From: Sindora glabra
Lineage: Eukaryota > Streptophyta > Magnoliopsida > Fabales > Fabaceae
Direction of reading: 5' to 3'
DNA length: 64,000 nucleotides
Assembly: GCA_020226215.1 (NCBI GenBank)
Contig: CM035227.1
Location: 108,421,732 to 108,485,731, forward strand
Below the pieces are notes generated by a model, which was given only the letters and a program-made list of their open reading frames with translations, searched no databases and was not told the origin of the DNA. The position numbers were made by a program, and so were the translations under genes. Positions 11,929 to 21,954 of the stretch are shown piece after piece (within the stretch, counting starts at the first letter, position 1; each line of letters begins with the position of its first letter).

Positions 11929-12502
11929 GAAATGGGGAAAAAAGAGAAAAAAAGATATTTTCTTTTCTTATGTTTGGTTGAAAAGAAAATGGGAGAGAAA
12001 ATAGGCCAGAAAGAGAATGTGGTAGAAGTTATTTTCTGGTGATACTTTTGGCAACTTTTCTATTCATACTTTGCACTTATCGATACTATTTCATTCACGT
12101 CTCCATTTCCACATTCAAAAATGAAAAAATGGGAATTTTTTCAAAACTTGAAGCTCCCATTAGTTACCCTGCTCTAATAGAACCCTTACTACATTGAAAC
12201 CCAATTCCCATATTAAGCTTCATTTCACAAAAAATAAGCTTCTATGTAGAAAGTTTCTACTAAACTAAAAGCATACTAGAAACCAAATATGACTAATTTA
12301 TAATATCCTTATAAAAATGGGATTTTTAACTAAGTCACTATGCTAATGAAGCCAATGAATATGAAGAGAAAAAGGGAGTCTCTAAACTAAGAAGAAGAGT
12401 GAATGAGGGATGGAATGGATGCCTAGAAGCAGATCTAGTTAAACGACCTCCACTAGTTGTAGCATCCAGTGTGTGGCGTAAATCTCTGATGTGAAAGAGT
12501 AA

Positions 12503-12862
12503 TGTTGTCTAGATGGTAGTTCTTTAATAGCAAATTTGTTCTCTAGCATGTTATCAATTGCGAACCAATACTTAGTTGAAGATTCTACCAACAGGGTACA
12601 ACATCAAGAGCAAAAAATGTTGTTGTCATGTCCTAATGACAATTCTCTAGCAATTGAAGATAATGTTTTCAAAAGATAGTAGTGTTGTCTAGATGATAGT
12701 TCTTAAACAGCAAATTTGTTCTCGAGCATGTTATCAATTGCGGACCAATACTTAGCTAAAGATTCTACCAACAGGGTACAACATCAAAAGCAAAAAATGT
12801 TGCTGTCATGTCCTAACGATAATTCTCTGGCAATTGAAGATAATGTTTTCAAAAGATAATAG
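12503..12862. repeat. 180-bp tandem duplication, two units
   Basis: Units 12503-12682 and 12683-12862 have exactly 180-bp spacing and very few differences (for example ctctagcatg against ctcgagcatg, gcgaaccaat against gcggaccaat). Both contain ATTCTACCAACAGGGTACAA and end with GATAATGTTTTCAAAAGATA. The high identity marks it as much younger than the surrounding repeats. Confidence 0.9.
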
Positions 12863-13255
12863 AAGATAGCAATGAAAAATGAGATTCTTCGCCTCCAATT
12901 TATTCTCATTTAAAGGTAAAAAAAAATTTTCTATTAGACCTACAATTTTTTTTTACTCCAATTTCTTTCCTTCTTAATTTCTCCCTGCATCCAAATAGGA
13001 GAATTCCAAATTATCTATCATAATTTCTCCTCCCCAGTTTCTTTCCCCCAATGTTTTCCCTACAACCAAACAACACCTAAAGGAAAAAGAAACTTGCAAC
13101 TACTTTTGAATGAGGTAGTATCAATTTTGATAACTATAATCAAGATTGAGGTAGCAACACGGATTGCCATCCACACCATTATCAACTTTGAATAAAGAGA
13201 AGCTTATTACGTGTTATAGAGTATCATATGTGCAAATAAGCAAGGGAAATTTATG

Positions 13256-13709
13256 CTTCATTTAGATGCAATAGAAATTGGAACAGAAACAAATTGGGTA
13301 TAAAGAAATTGGAGAAAAAAAATAGGAAATAAGTTATTTTCTTTCCATATGTTTGAAAGAAAAGAGAGAAAATAAGAAAGAAGTTAATTTTAGCTAAATA
13401 AAAAAATAAAAAATAATTAATTTGAAGTACAAAATGGAGTGGAGAAATAGCACAGGAATAATAGCAATTCTACTTTTGATGTGATTGCCATTTCTATTGC
13501 AATTTTTCCCCCATGTTAGAAAGATTGAAATTTAAGTGGATCTCACACATAATTTCTTTTCTAATTTCTTTTTCTTCCAATTTCTCTTGTAGATAAGAGA
13601 AATTCTAAACCTTAAGCCCTATCTTTTAGACAAGAGAAATTCTTTATTTACTCCCATTTTCTTTTCCCAAATTTCTCTTCTTCCTAATTTCTTTCAATCC
13701 AAATGAGTT
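13256..13709. mobile_element. Foldback-like element, about 450 bp
   Basis: The left end reads CTTCATTTAGATGCAATAGA and continues AATTGG. The right end in reverse reads AACTCATTTGGATTGAAAGA and continues AATTAGG. The arms are purine-rich on the left and pyrimidine-rich on the right, like the neighbour at 11.57-13.08 kb, and may belong to a related family. No coding capacity and no clear target duplication. Confidence 0.45.
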
Positions 13710-14026
13710 GTTATTGAGTGCCCTTGAGTTTAATGAAAGACGCTGACCTTGTGACCAGTTTGAAATAATAAAAAAATTGAGAAATTCTTCAATTGTCTAA
13801 TTATATTATATATTTTTTGTCTTGGCAATTGGAAAATAAAATTTTTTAATGTATATAAATTTCATAAAATTGATAAATAAACAATAAAATTAATAATTAT
13901 TTGTTATTTATTGAATAGATACATTTAGTTGAAGCATAAGAAAATTTGTCAAAAACAAGATTATAATTTTTTGTTCGTATATGAGTAAATAAAGGGAAAA
14001 TTTAGAAGTGTTCAAAGTCTTACTTT

Positions 14027-14320
14027 GGGTCTCTTTATTTATTGTTTTTAAAATAATTTTTTATTTTTTAAAATAAAAATTTCTATTTAGCAAATTATTT
14101 TAAAAACCGTGTAATTTAGAAATAGAAAATCATAAACAATTTTTTTATCTTAACTTATTATTTTGTTTCATATTTGAGTTTTATAATTAAATAAAATATT
14201 TTTTATTTATTTATCCAAACACTCTTTATTTTTCTTTAAATTTGAAAATAATTTTTAAAAATACAAACATTTTAAAAAATAATTTCCAAAAAAAAAAACA
14301 AAACATATATAAATAAACCC
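14027..14320. mobile_element. MITE family A, copy 1
   Basis: Left end GGGTCTCTTTATTTATTG; right end in reverse GGGTTTATTTATATATG. The interior contains CAAATTATTTTAAAAAC and TTATAATTAAATAAAATATT. The same internal landmarks occur at 53410-53687 and, inverted, at 38717-38942. There is no coding capacity. Confidence 0.65.
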
Positions 14321-14360
14321 TTTATTTCACATGTCTTTTGTATTTTTCTTTTATGTCTTT

Positions 14361-14550
14361 CTAAAAATAAGACAATGTTATGAGCACTACTTTTTAATAG
14401 GTTGAATATTTTCTTTATTAGATTATTTTTTAAAATATTAAAATAAGTGAACTAAAATTAAAAATACAAATCTCAATATATTAAAAATAATTTAACAACG
14501 AAAACATTAAAGCTTTTAAGAGATCTTCATAACATTATCTCTAAAAATAA
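14361..14550. mobile_element. MITE family B, copy 1, with exact 10-bp target duplication
   Basis: The element proper is 14371-14540. Left end GACAATGTTATGAG; right end in reverse AGATAATGTTATGAAG. It is flanked by identical CTAAAAATAA at 14361-14370 and 14541-14550. A 9-11 bp duplication is typical of Mutator-like elements. The 170-bp interior has no open frame. A diverged relative lies at 22811-22977. Confidence 0.75.
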
Positions 14551-15710
14551 TATCACACACACAAAAAAGATTGATCAACATTTCAATCTTTTTTTCTCTT
14601 TCTCGGTACATAACATGGAGTAAACAATGATGAAGGAATATAGACTCCTATATCATATTATTAGTATAAACTCTTGAATTAAATTAAGTGGAGAAGCATA
14701 TTTCAATACAAGTCTTTTAAAAAATGCATATATACAAGAATTGCCAGTAGTAAACGGTACCTGTATACTTAACTTCATTAAGCGTATTGACAATTAATCG
14801 AAGTCAAAAACCTCCGTCAAGTTATTAAAAAAAAAAAAAAGATTAACCACTGGATCACATGCGGTGTATTTTTTTTTAAATAATATCTAGCGGTTGCATT
14901 TACAAATGTACCCTTAAGTAGTGGACATAGAGAACGAATAACCGAGGTATCCGCTTCTTGTAATATAGGAAAAATCAAAATTTAGATATTCGTTCAAAAC
15001 CAAAAACTATGTTTACAAAAATGCTATACGCTCAAAAAAGGGATTTTATAATTAGATTTTGAAAATTTTATGTTCATGAATTAAGTTTAATAAATTTATT
15101 CCACCCTTATATATTCAACTACAATTTTCAATTTATATTTAAAATTAATCTCATTATTAACTTATATAGCTATATTTAATTTGTCGTCGGTGGCTATAAT
15201 TGCCAGCAAGTTTAATGGTCACTGGGTTAGAACATGAACCATAGAAGATGGCCCTAAGCACGCATTCATCGTAGAAAGGTCTATAAATTCTTATTACTAC
15301 ATTCCGTAGTATCTGATTCTCAGCTAATGATTGCGTAAGTAATTTTTAACAGGATTTACGCATTATTAGCCCAAAACTAATATGGGAGTAGTAGTAGTTA
15401 ATTTCACTGAGATATGCAAAAAGCAGTTAATAACTTAGTTTATTACTGAAAGGAATAATAAACAAACAAAAAAATAAATAGGAAAATGTTATATTATCGG
15501 AAACTATATATGTTACAAACTGAGTCTCGAAAATTTTCATATAACTAACTTTCCTTGTACTTTGTTTTGAATAACTACACATGCAATGGTTATTAAATTT
15601 GTATGCTGTATTCCATATATACATGTTCGTGTCTTATTTTGCTAAGTTTTTTTGGGTGACATAGGACTACCTAAATAGATAATATGATATAGAGATAACA
15701 TCATAATAAA

Positions 15711-15960
15711 TATTCCTCCTATATTTTTTCAAGTGTGAAGAAAAAAGTTCGTTTCTATTTATTTTCCATTTTAGAAAATTAAAATTATATTTTATTTTTT
15801 AAATATTATCTTTATTATTCAAATAAATTTATTTATTAATTAATTTTCAACAAAGAATATATTAATAAATTATAATTCATCTTTCTTAAAGTTAAAATTA
15901 TTTATTATTTTTTATCCTACATTAACTTTAAATTACGCTTAAAAACAAATGGAATGAATA
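15711..15960. mobile_element. Stowaway-like MITE abutting the SAUR stop codon
   Basis: Left end TATTCCTCCTATATTTTTTC; right end in reverse TATTCATTCCATTTGTTTTT, both continuing AAG-G. The ends start with TA, as Stowaway-type elements do. Its right border is two bases from the stop codon of the SAUR gene at 15963, so the gene's 3' untranslated region must begin inside it. A TTTATT at 15901-15906 gives an AATAAA in the SAUR sense. Confidence 0.6.
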
Positions 15961-15962
15961 GT

Positions 15963-16412
15963 TTAGAAACCATAGAGGAGCAAATGTTGGTAATTGGGAG
16001 TCGGAGGATGAGGATCCCAATTAGATGATTGGCAGCGACCGGAAGCAATTGACATCAAAACAGCGTCTTCGAGATCCTTAGCTGCATTCCTCTGAATCAA
16101 CATAATTACGTACTCTATAACTATGCCGTCCAAAGGCAACGTCAGTGGCACATTGGTCGACAGCCCGAACTCTTCTTCTGCCAACTTGAATAGCTCTCTG
16201 AATATTTGATTATTCAGATAAACCAACGGAACCACAAATCGCTTCCTATCCATGCTGTACACGACGAAGTGACCCTTCTCCACCGCCTTCCTTTCTGCTT
16301 TTCCATTTTCTTGATACAAGTTGCTCCGCCACGATATCCTCCTCCTCTTGTTTGCGGCCTGTTTCTGCCACTTCCTTGCCACTTCCATGATTTTCTTGTT
16401 ACTGATCATCAT
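15963..16412 (-). CDS. SAUR: SAUR family auxin-responsive protein (149 aa)
   Basis: A small auxin-up RNA protein, encoded without introns. The N-terminus KKIMEVARKWQKQAANKRRR is the basic leader typical of the SAUR61-68 clade. The SAUR domain spans roughly residues 45-115, with GHFVVYSMDRKRFVVPLVYL, then FRELFKLAEEEFGLS and PLTLPLDG. The protein ends in an aromatic YGF. Family members bind and inhibit PP2C.D phosphatases, which keeps plasma-membrane H+-ATPase active and promotes cell expansion. Two ATG codons stand in tandem at 16412-16407; clade members usually start M-I-S-x-K, so the second may be used. Upstream lie a TGTCTC element and a G-box. The stop codon is 2 bp from a MITE. It is a paralogue of the gene at 21955-22371, with about 5.5 kb between them. 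The long tail after residue 120 is less conserved. Confidence 0.94.
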   Translation of the reverse strand: MMISNKKIMEVARKWQKQAANKRRRISWRSNLYQENGKAERKAVEKGHFVVYSMDRKRFVVPLVYLNNQIFRELFKLAEEEFGLSTNVPLTLPLDGIVIEYVIMLIQRNAAKDLEDAVLMSIASGRCQSSNWDPHPPTPNYQHLLLYGF

Positions 16413-16506
16413 CTGATTATGAAAGTTGAAATAATCAGTACGTATTCAAATGGCGGAGGATATGTAGGAGGCTGAGGAATCCATGTATACTTAAAGAAAG
16501 AGATTG

Positions 16507-16512
16507 GAGACA
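16507..16512 (-). promoter_or_regulatory. Auxin response element TGTCTC
   Basis: TGTCTC on the minus strand about 95 bp upstream of the SAUR start. It is the canonical ARF-binding element, correctly placed for an auxin-inducible SAUR promoter. Confidence 0.6.
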
Positions 16513-16568
16513 GAAGGTTCTAAATGATGCAGAAATATGGCAGATTTTGTGGGAAGCGGAAGCAGAAG

Positions 16569-16574
16569 CACGTG
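16569..16574. promoter_or_regulatory. G-box CACGTG upstream of the first SAUR
   Basis: CACGTG followed by AGG about 157 bp upstream of the start codon. G-boxes bind PIF and related bHLH or bZIP factors, which are known to drive SAUR genes. A TGACGTGG half-site lies nearby at about 16614-16621. The other SAUR has CACGTGAGA at a similar distance. Confidence 0.5.
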
Positions 16575-16579
16575 AGGGT

Positions 16580-18558
16580 GGAAATGAGGAGTGTGGGCGT
16601 TGTTGAGGTGTGATGTGACGTGGCATTGAAGAGAGTTAAATGCACGTAGAGATTGCCCACTCCTTGAATGGCACAGTGGGCCCCACGGATGGAGAGAAAG
16701 AAAGACTTTGTTGTGAGCCATGGAGTGGTGGGTGGTGCAAACGGTGAAGCATGTCAGTGTGCTTCAAATTGGGGAATTTGTATACACGTACCGATTTTAA
16801 GGACAAGCCACGAGTCATGGGGTTGATGGCAAATTTTTTTCTGCAAGCTGACGAAATTGGAGACCATGTTGGGCCCAAAATATTGCCAACTAAATGAAAG
16901 GATTTTTGTGGGTATAATGCAGCCTGTTTTTAATTAGCAGTTTCACTGCATCGTAAGTTTGGAAGAAAATACAAGTTGTATGTCCTTTTCCCTTTGACAA
17001 TACGATATTATATTTCAATAAATGGCTGTTTCTACGATATGGTATATGTATTTTTGCAACAACTTAATTTGAATTAATTCATGTTATTAATAAGATAATA
17101 TGCAACAACATGTTGCTACCTATTAGAGCGAATTAGGTCAATCATTTCTTTGTAAAGTGTGCTGCATCTCATGCAATAAAATACATGTAACATCACAAAA
17201 CTTTCTATTTAAATTTGTTTTGATTGTAATAATATTGGCATGATTAATTTGAATCAAAACATATGCTATATTCAGAGATACGAAGATACAGATGGTCTTC
17301 TATCAATGCCGCGAGTTCCTTATTTGAAGGAAGACATTATGGACCATCATTGCTTGGTATAAGTTGGAATGGCTGACAGTCTTCCGACTCTTCCAGATAT
17401 TTTACAGTATCTTTAGGGTAGGATATTGAGCCTTGCCGTGGAAAGAAAGAGAGAGATAAAGTGGCCGGATTAAGCTGGATCTCACCGTTCCCTCCATTAC
17501 TTTATCTCCCTATCTCTTTTTTTAAAGAAGGCAAAGTATTTTATTTCCAAAACAAAAAAAATAATAATCATAAAGTATTAGTTATATTTGTATATTATTA
17601 ATGTAAATATTAAATTTCATTTATCTATATAATATTATATAAAATAAATAAAATTTAATAATTTAAATTAATCATAACTAGTACATTAAATACTCTCCAA
17701 ACGTAAAATAGAATTTTTCTTATTTTTAATTTCGTCAACGAGAAAGCTAATCCCACGGAGCACTAAGAACTAGATCCGCAAGTTTATCCACTTGTACAAA
17801 TTATTGAGCCTCCATTGTATCATCCTTTTTCCTTGGTGGGCTCCATGCTGCTAATCGCGGTACGATTTTTCGTCATTTTTTCAAATCTACATATACGTAG
17901 AAATATCTAATTAATGTTATAAATATTACTCTGTATACAAAGTGAGCATAGAAAATGTCTCTTTCGAATCACTTTTAATAAAGTTATGTCCAAATGGATG
18001 CTAAGAATTGGTCAATTTGTACCAATATGGCCGTATATGGTATGTGCTTTATCATACATAGCTTCTTAGTTGCGTATATTTTAATATAAATAAGATTTGA
18101 TATATCACTTGTTGCGTAGGACATAAAATAATAATAAAATATTTAATCAACATTTAATTTAGATAAGTTTTCTTACATGCTTTAATATGGAATGAGGTCT
18201 AATATTTTTGCTGTGAGAAGATATAAATGGAGGGACGTGATGGAGGACAAAAAGCAAAAAAAATCTTTCATCCAATCCTACGCGATACAATAATGATAAC
18301 TATTATATTGAACTTATATTCTAGTTATTTATATTTATTTTCCTTTGATTTTATGGAATTTTGTGTCGGATAAAATATAGGTTTTATGTATAAAATATTA
18401 GTATAAATAGCAAGTTAAGTTTCACTTTACTTAAATTTTGTGGTTTATTTACCTAACTAGGATTGTTATATATTTATATCCTATTAATAAATTTAATTTA
18501 TTCATCTAATATTTAGTTAAAAATAAATAAAATATTTATTTTATTTATTTTTAATATT
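16580..18558. other. Intergenic, with an unidentified coding-like island
   Basis: Upstream of the first SAUR. Apart from the island at 17279-17505, only AT-rich sequence is visible. Overlapping short minus-strand frames at 16435-16878 are compositional and sit over the SAUR promoter. Confidence 0.4.
17279..17505 (+). pseudogene. Unidentified broken coding-like fragment
   Basis: One frame reads DGLLSMPRVPYLKEDIMDHH, CLV, stop, VGMADSLPTLPDILQYL, stop, GRILSLAVE. After a shift of frame it reads RDKVAGLSWISPFPPLLYLP. Amino-acid composition and the near-complete frame suggest the decayed exon of a real protein. I do not recognise the family. No splice context or start codon supports an active gene. 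Confidence 0.35.
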
Positions 18559-18563
18559 CTTAA

Positions 18564-18804
18564 TGTTAATAAATTAAAAAAATAGTAGAAAAATAGAAAA
18601 AGAGAGAATAGGACAAAAAAGTTTCTCTTATTTCTAAAAGTGTATAGTTTTTCTACAACCTTTTGTATTTACAGACTTCCTGTGCAACAATTGGTAATTA
18701 TCACAATTGATTGTGGTCAGTATTTTTAATTAAACTTAAATTTGTAACAATTAATTGATAATAAAAAAATTTGATAGATATCCAATAAATATATATTTAT
18801 AACA
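18564..18804 (-). repeat. Left LTR of the copia element (3' LTR of the element)
   Basis: 241 bp, TGTTAATAAATTAAA to AATATATATTTATAACA. It shares with the other LTR the phrases GTATAGTTTTTCTACAAC, ATTTACAGA and TTTGATAGATAT. It is next to the polypurine tract at 18805-18814. Confidence 0.85.
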
Positions 18805-19390
18805 CTTCCCTTGGATGTCCTCATTAAAACCTCCATTAGAAAAAAATTAATGGAAAAAAAATTTAGTGAAAGAAGAATAGCACATTATTCTTTTAGCAAA
18901 TAATCTGCTTATTCAAAAATTTTATCAAAAAAATTCAAAAAAAAAAACCATCATCAAGAAAAAAAGAGTGCAATATAAACTTAACTCCTTCTATTAATAA
19001 TATCACTAAAGATTTGAGTAATGTCTTTATTAGTAATTCAATCAGGAACCATTGAATAAACTTATTGTCATGATTAACTATTGTAATCCTTTTATAAATA
19101 TAAGAAAGAGTTATCTTATTTAATGTATGATCCCTCCAATTTAGTTTTTGCACGTAACATTACTTTTATATAAATTTGTTGAAATATCTTTCTTGAAATT
19201 GAACAGAATTAATTCTTTACTAATTATAAAGATATTGGAGGAATTACAATTACAATTTATCTTTTCAAGAAGTATGATATGTATAGATGTATCATTATAA
19301 ATAGTAATACGAAATTAAATTTTATGTAGATCAAACATTCATCATCTACTTAACTAAATAATTATGACTAAAAATTCATACAAATAAAGT

Positions 19391-19677
19391 AATAAAGTAA
19401 TTTTATGTTATTGGTCTACAAAGATACCAAAAAATATATTTTTAATTTTATTTCAATATCCTCTACTTGGAAAAAAATTTGTATCAACTCATACGTTAAA
19501 GCATCAATTATAGTTATTGTTATTGTTCTACAAAGATACCAAAAAATATAGTAATAAAGTAATTTTATGTTATTGTTCTACAAAGATACTAAAAAATATA
19601 TTTTTAATTTTATTTCAATATCTTCTACCTAGAAAAAAATTTGTATCAAGTCATGTGTTAAAGCATCAATTATTGTA
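19391..19677. repeat. 162-bp tandem duplication inside the copia relic
   Basis: AATAAAGTAATTTTATGTTA starts at 19391 and again at 19553. GCATCAATTAT occurs at 19501 and 19663. The 162-bp spacing is kept across the whole copy. It duplicates part of the reverse transcriptase/RNase H relic, so it arose after insertion. Confidence 0.85.
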
Positions 19678-20431
19678 AGATATGATTAGACCATGGAATT
19701 TTTTATTATTCCTTGGAGTTCAAAGTTGTTTTTTAATTATTATTAAGTGATTGAACAATTATTGGTGGATATTATTTATCCATATAGAAGGATTTTTTTT
19801 ATTTATCCATGTAAAAGAATTTTTTTCATCTTAATTAATGACCAAGTGTTCAATCATTTAAATATTTGGTTTTCAAGCCATGATAAGACTCAATTTTCAA
19901 AATCTTCATCTCAAACTATCTTTTTTCAAATATCCTATGGCATTTAGAATTTCTTCATGAGTTACAATAATTTCAAATTATCAACATATGTAACAATTTA
20001 CATTCAAATAATAATACAAGGGGTTATATTTATTTTAATAAATATTCACTAAAATAATGTAACACATCTATTTTGAATTCATACAAAGATCTTTATAGTT
20101 GAATTGAAGATATTTTTCAAATATTCAAATCATATGCTTCGTAACTAAAATCTTTTGAGAATTATAATATCATTCTCAAGGGGGAGAGAGGGCACGAAGG
20201 TATCCTGTATCGTATTTTACATATCAAATTAGATCAAGGTACTCAACATAGCTTCAAATTAATTACAATAATAAAATATAAATAAATAAAATAATATATA
20301 ACTTCAATTCCAAAATTTTGAAATTTTTAAATAAAAATTGAAAATGTCATTAAAGCAAAAGATACATAAATTTAGAAAATAATAGAAAAACTCATAAACT
20401 CAAATCAAAAGAATTCTGTCCCAATAATATG

Positions 20432-20708
20432 TGTTATAAAATTAAAAGTAAAATAGTAAAAAAAATAGAAGAGAGTAGAATAAGATGAACTTATTATCTT
20501 ATTGATGAGTATGTATAGTTCTTCTACAACTTTCTATATTTACAGATTGTCTATGCACCACTTGATAACTATCATAATTGATAATAATAATTATATCTAA
20601 TTAATAAAATAATCATCTCTTGTTAGTTACAATTAAATTTAAATTTACAATAACTAATTAATAACTAAAGGATTTGATGGATATTGACATAAATATATAT
20701 TTACAACA
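20432..20708 (-). repeat. Right LTR of the copia element (5' LTR of the element)
   Basis: 277 bp, TGTTATAAAATTAAAAG to AATATATATTTACAACA. It is about 36 bp longer than its partner and clearly diverged from it, which implies an old insertion. Confidence 0.85.
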
Positions 20709-20713
20709 CTTAA

Positions 20714-21954
20714 TAATTTCTAGTGCGTTAGAAATTTATTCTTCAATTTTAGCTTTTCCTAGACAGGAAACGGAAGAATAAAAAAAATATTATTGTAGAA
20801 TAAAAATTGAATAAATTACAGGGTAGTAGGATAAGAATAAGAAACAAATTACAGCGGTTAATAAGGTGCTGAAATTATCTTATGTGATGCAGCGTCAAAA
20901 ATAAATGTCAATTATCGGATGTGAAAAAACCACAAAGATTTTATGTGCTAAAGCCGCAAGCCACTTACATATTTAAGAAAAAGTATTACCTAGTACTCTT
21001 AAAATAATTGTTAAAATGACAATTATTTATCGAATACAAAAGTTTACTTGTTTAATACATTAATTTTTTACGTATAGTCGGTTTTATATTTATTTTTTCA
21101 ATTTGAAATATTTTATGAGAGATAAATATGTATATAAAAGTTAATAATACGTAGATTCCACAAAATTAAAGCTCTTGCATTTAATAGATTTATCTCTCTC
21201 CTCCATTTTATTTGAAATATTTTAAATGTAAAAAATATTAAAAGAGATAAAAGGTAGCCGGTTTTTCTTTCATCTGGAATTGTGCGATCCTTGAATAATT
21301 TACAAAAGATCACGGGTTCAATCCTTTAAATGTCGCTCATGAGATACTGTCTAGTTTAGACGTTGAACTTTGAAGATTATTGGGGGGGGGGGGGGATTAC
21401 AAGACTTGCACAAATTCATAGTTAAGACGTGATTTTCTTTAATTGATTTGTTGGGAAAACTATCGGGACATTCTTAAACAGTGTACATGACATTTGGACA
21501 ATACAAAAATGCATCTATATTATTATTTGTCGTGTGGATTCACAACAAAAGTAATAATTTGCAGGACCAATATGCAAATGAGTTATGTAACAATCTTTTT
21601 TCCTTTTACATATCTCCCAATTCCCGTAAATTGAGATATGAGATAGTATACAAATCCCTTTTTTTATTATTATTATTGAAATAGTAAGATTCTATAAAAA
21701 ATTGTGGCCACTAAAATAGAAGAATGTGTTTTAATTTTAAAAAATTTAACAAATAAGAGAAATTGATAGGATCCAGATCCAAAACAATATCTGCATATAT
21801 AAATATTTTTCAAAACCGTCCAGATGTTTTAAATTGGCACAACTTTAGTAAATTGCATTCATAATATGGGAGTAAAGCTTTCCTCCCTGGAGTTACATGC
21901 AATACTGCTTCTGTAACATCCTGTCTAATTAAAAATACATAGATGATCAACTCT
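20714..21954. other. Intergenic, between the copia element and the second SAUR
   Basis: AT-rich sequence with one SINE-like block (21240-21400) ending in a run of 14 G. The plus-strand frame at 21481-21684 has no recognisable motif and is likely random. Confidence 0.5.
21240..21400 (+). repeat. SINE-like sequence with Pol III B-box and a G14 run
   Basis: GATCACGGGTTCAATCCTTT contains a good B-box (GGTTCAATCC). It is preceded by GTGCGATCCTTGAATAATTT and followed by GCTCATGAGATACTGTCTAG, the layout of tRNA-derived plant SINEs. The A-box region (ggtagccggtttttctttcatctgg) is poor. Fourteen G residues follow at 21382-21395. Confidence 0.4.

Larger units (their letters stand above)
11574..13080. 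mobile_element. Putative non-autonomous TIR element, about 1.5 kb
   Basis: The left end reads TTTGTTTGGTTGTATGAGAA. The right end, read in reverse, is TTGTTTGGTTGTAGGGAAAA, so the outermost 13-16 bp form inverted repeats. Subterminal regions are purine-rich on the left (gaaaaagaaaataggag) and pyrimidine-rich on the right (tttctcctcccc), as in plant hAT-like or foldback elements. No transposase frame is present. A second MITE is inserted at 11631-11928 and the interior carries a 180-bp tandem duplication. I could not define a target-site duplication, so the exact borders are approximate. Confidence 0.5.
10881..15710. other. Transposon-rich intergenic interval
   Basis: No gene seen. The interval contains the 11.57-13.08 kb foldback-type element with its nested MITE and internal 180-bp duplication, a second foldback-like element at 13.26-13.71 kb, and two MITEs at 14.03-14.32 and 14.37-14.54 kb. 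From 14.6 to 15.7 kb only AT-rich single-copy-looking sequence is visible. Confidence 0.6.
18559..20713 (-). mobile_element. Decayed Ty1/copia retrotransposon with both LTRs
   Basis: Two direct repeats, each starting TGTTA and ending ACA, bound the element (18564-18804 and 20432-20708). Both flanks carry the 5-bp target duplication CTTAA (18559-18563 and 20709-20713). Orientation is minus. The polypurine tract CCAAGGGAAG abuts the left LTR. A mutated tRNA-Met primer site (TTGGGACAGAATTC; normal core TTGGTATCAGAGC) abuts the right one. In between, minus-strand relics of reverse transcriptase are readable: YVDN (family YVDD) near 19977-19988, then AIGYLKK, and further on YIF.YLCRT. Stops and shifts are everywhere, and the 1.6-kb interior is about a third of a full element, so gag and most of pol are gone. 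It sits between the two SAUR genes. Confidence 0.85.

Noticed and set aside
16435..16878. Overlapping minus-strand frames upstream of the first SAUR
   Set aside because: They overlap one another in different frames and cover the SAUR promoter with its AuxRE and G-box; no recognisable protein motif.
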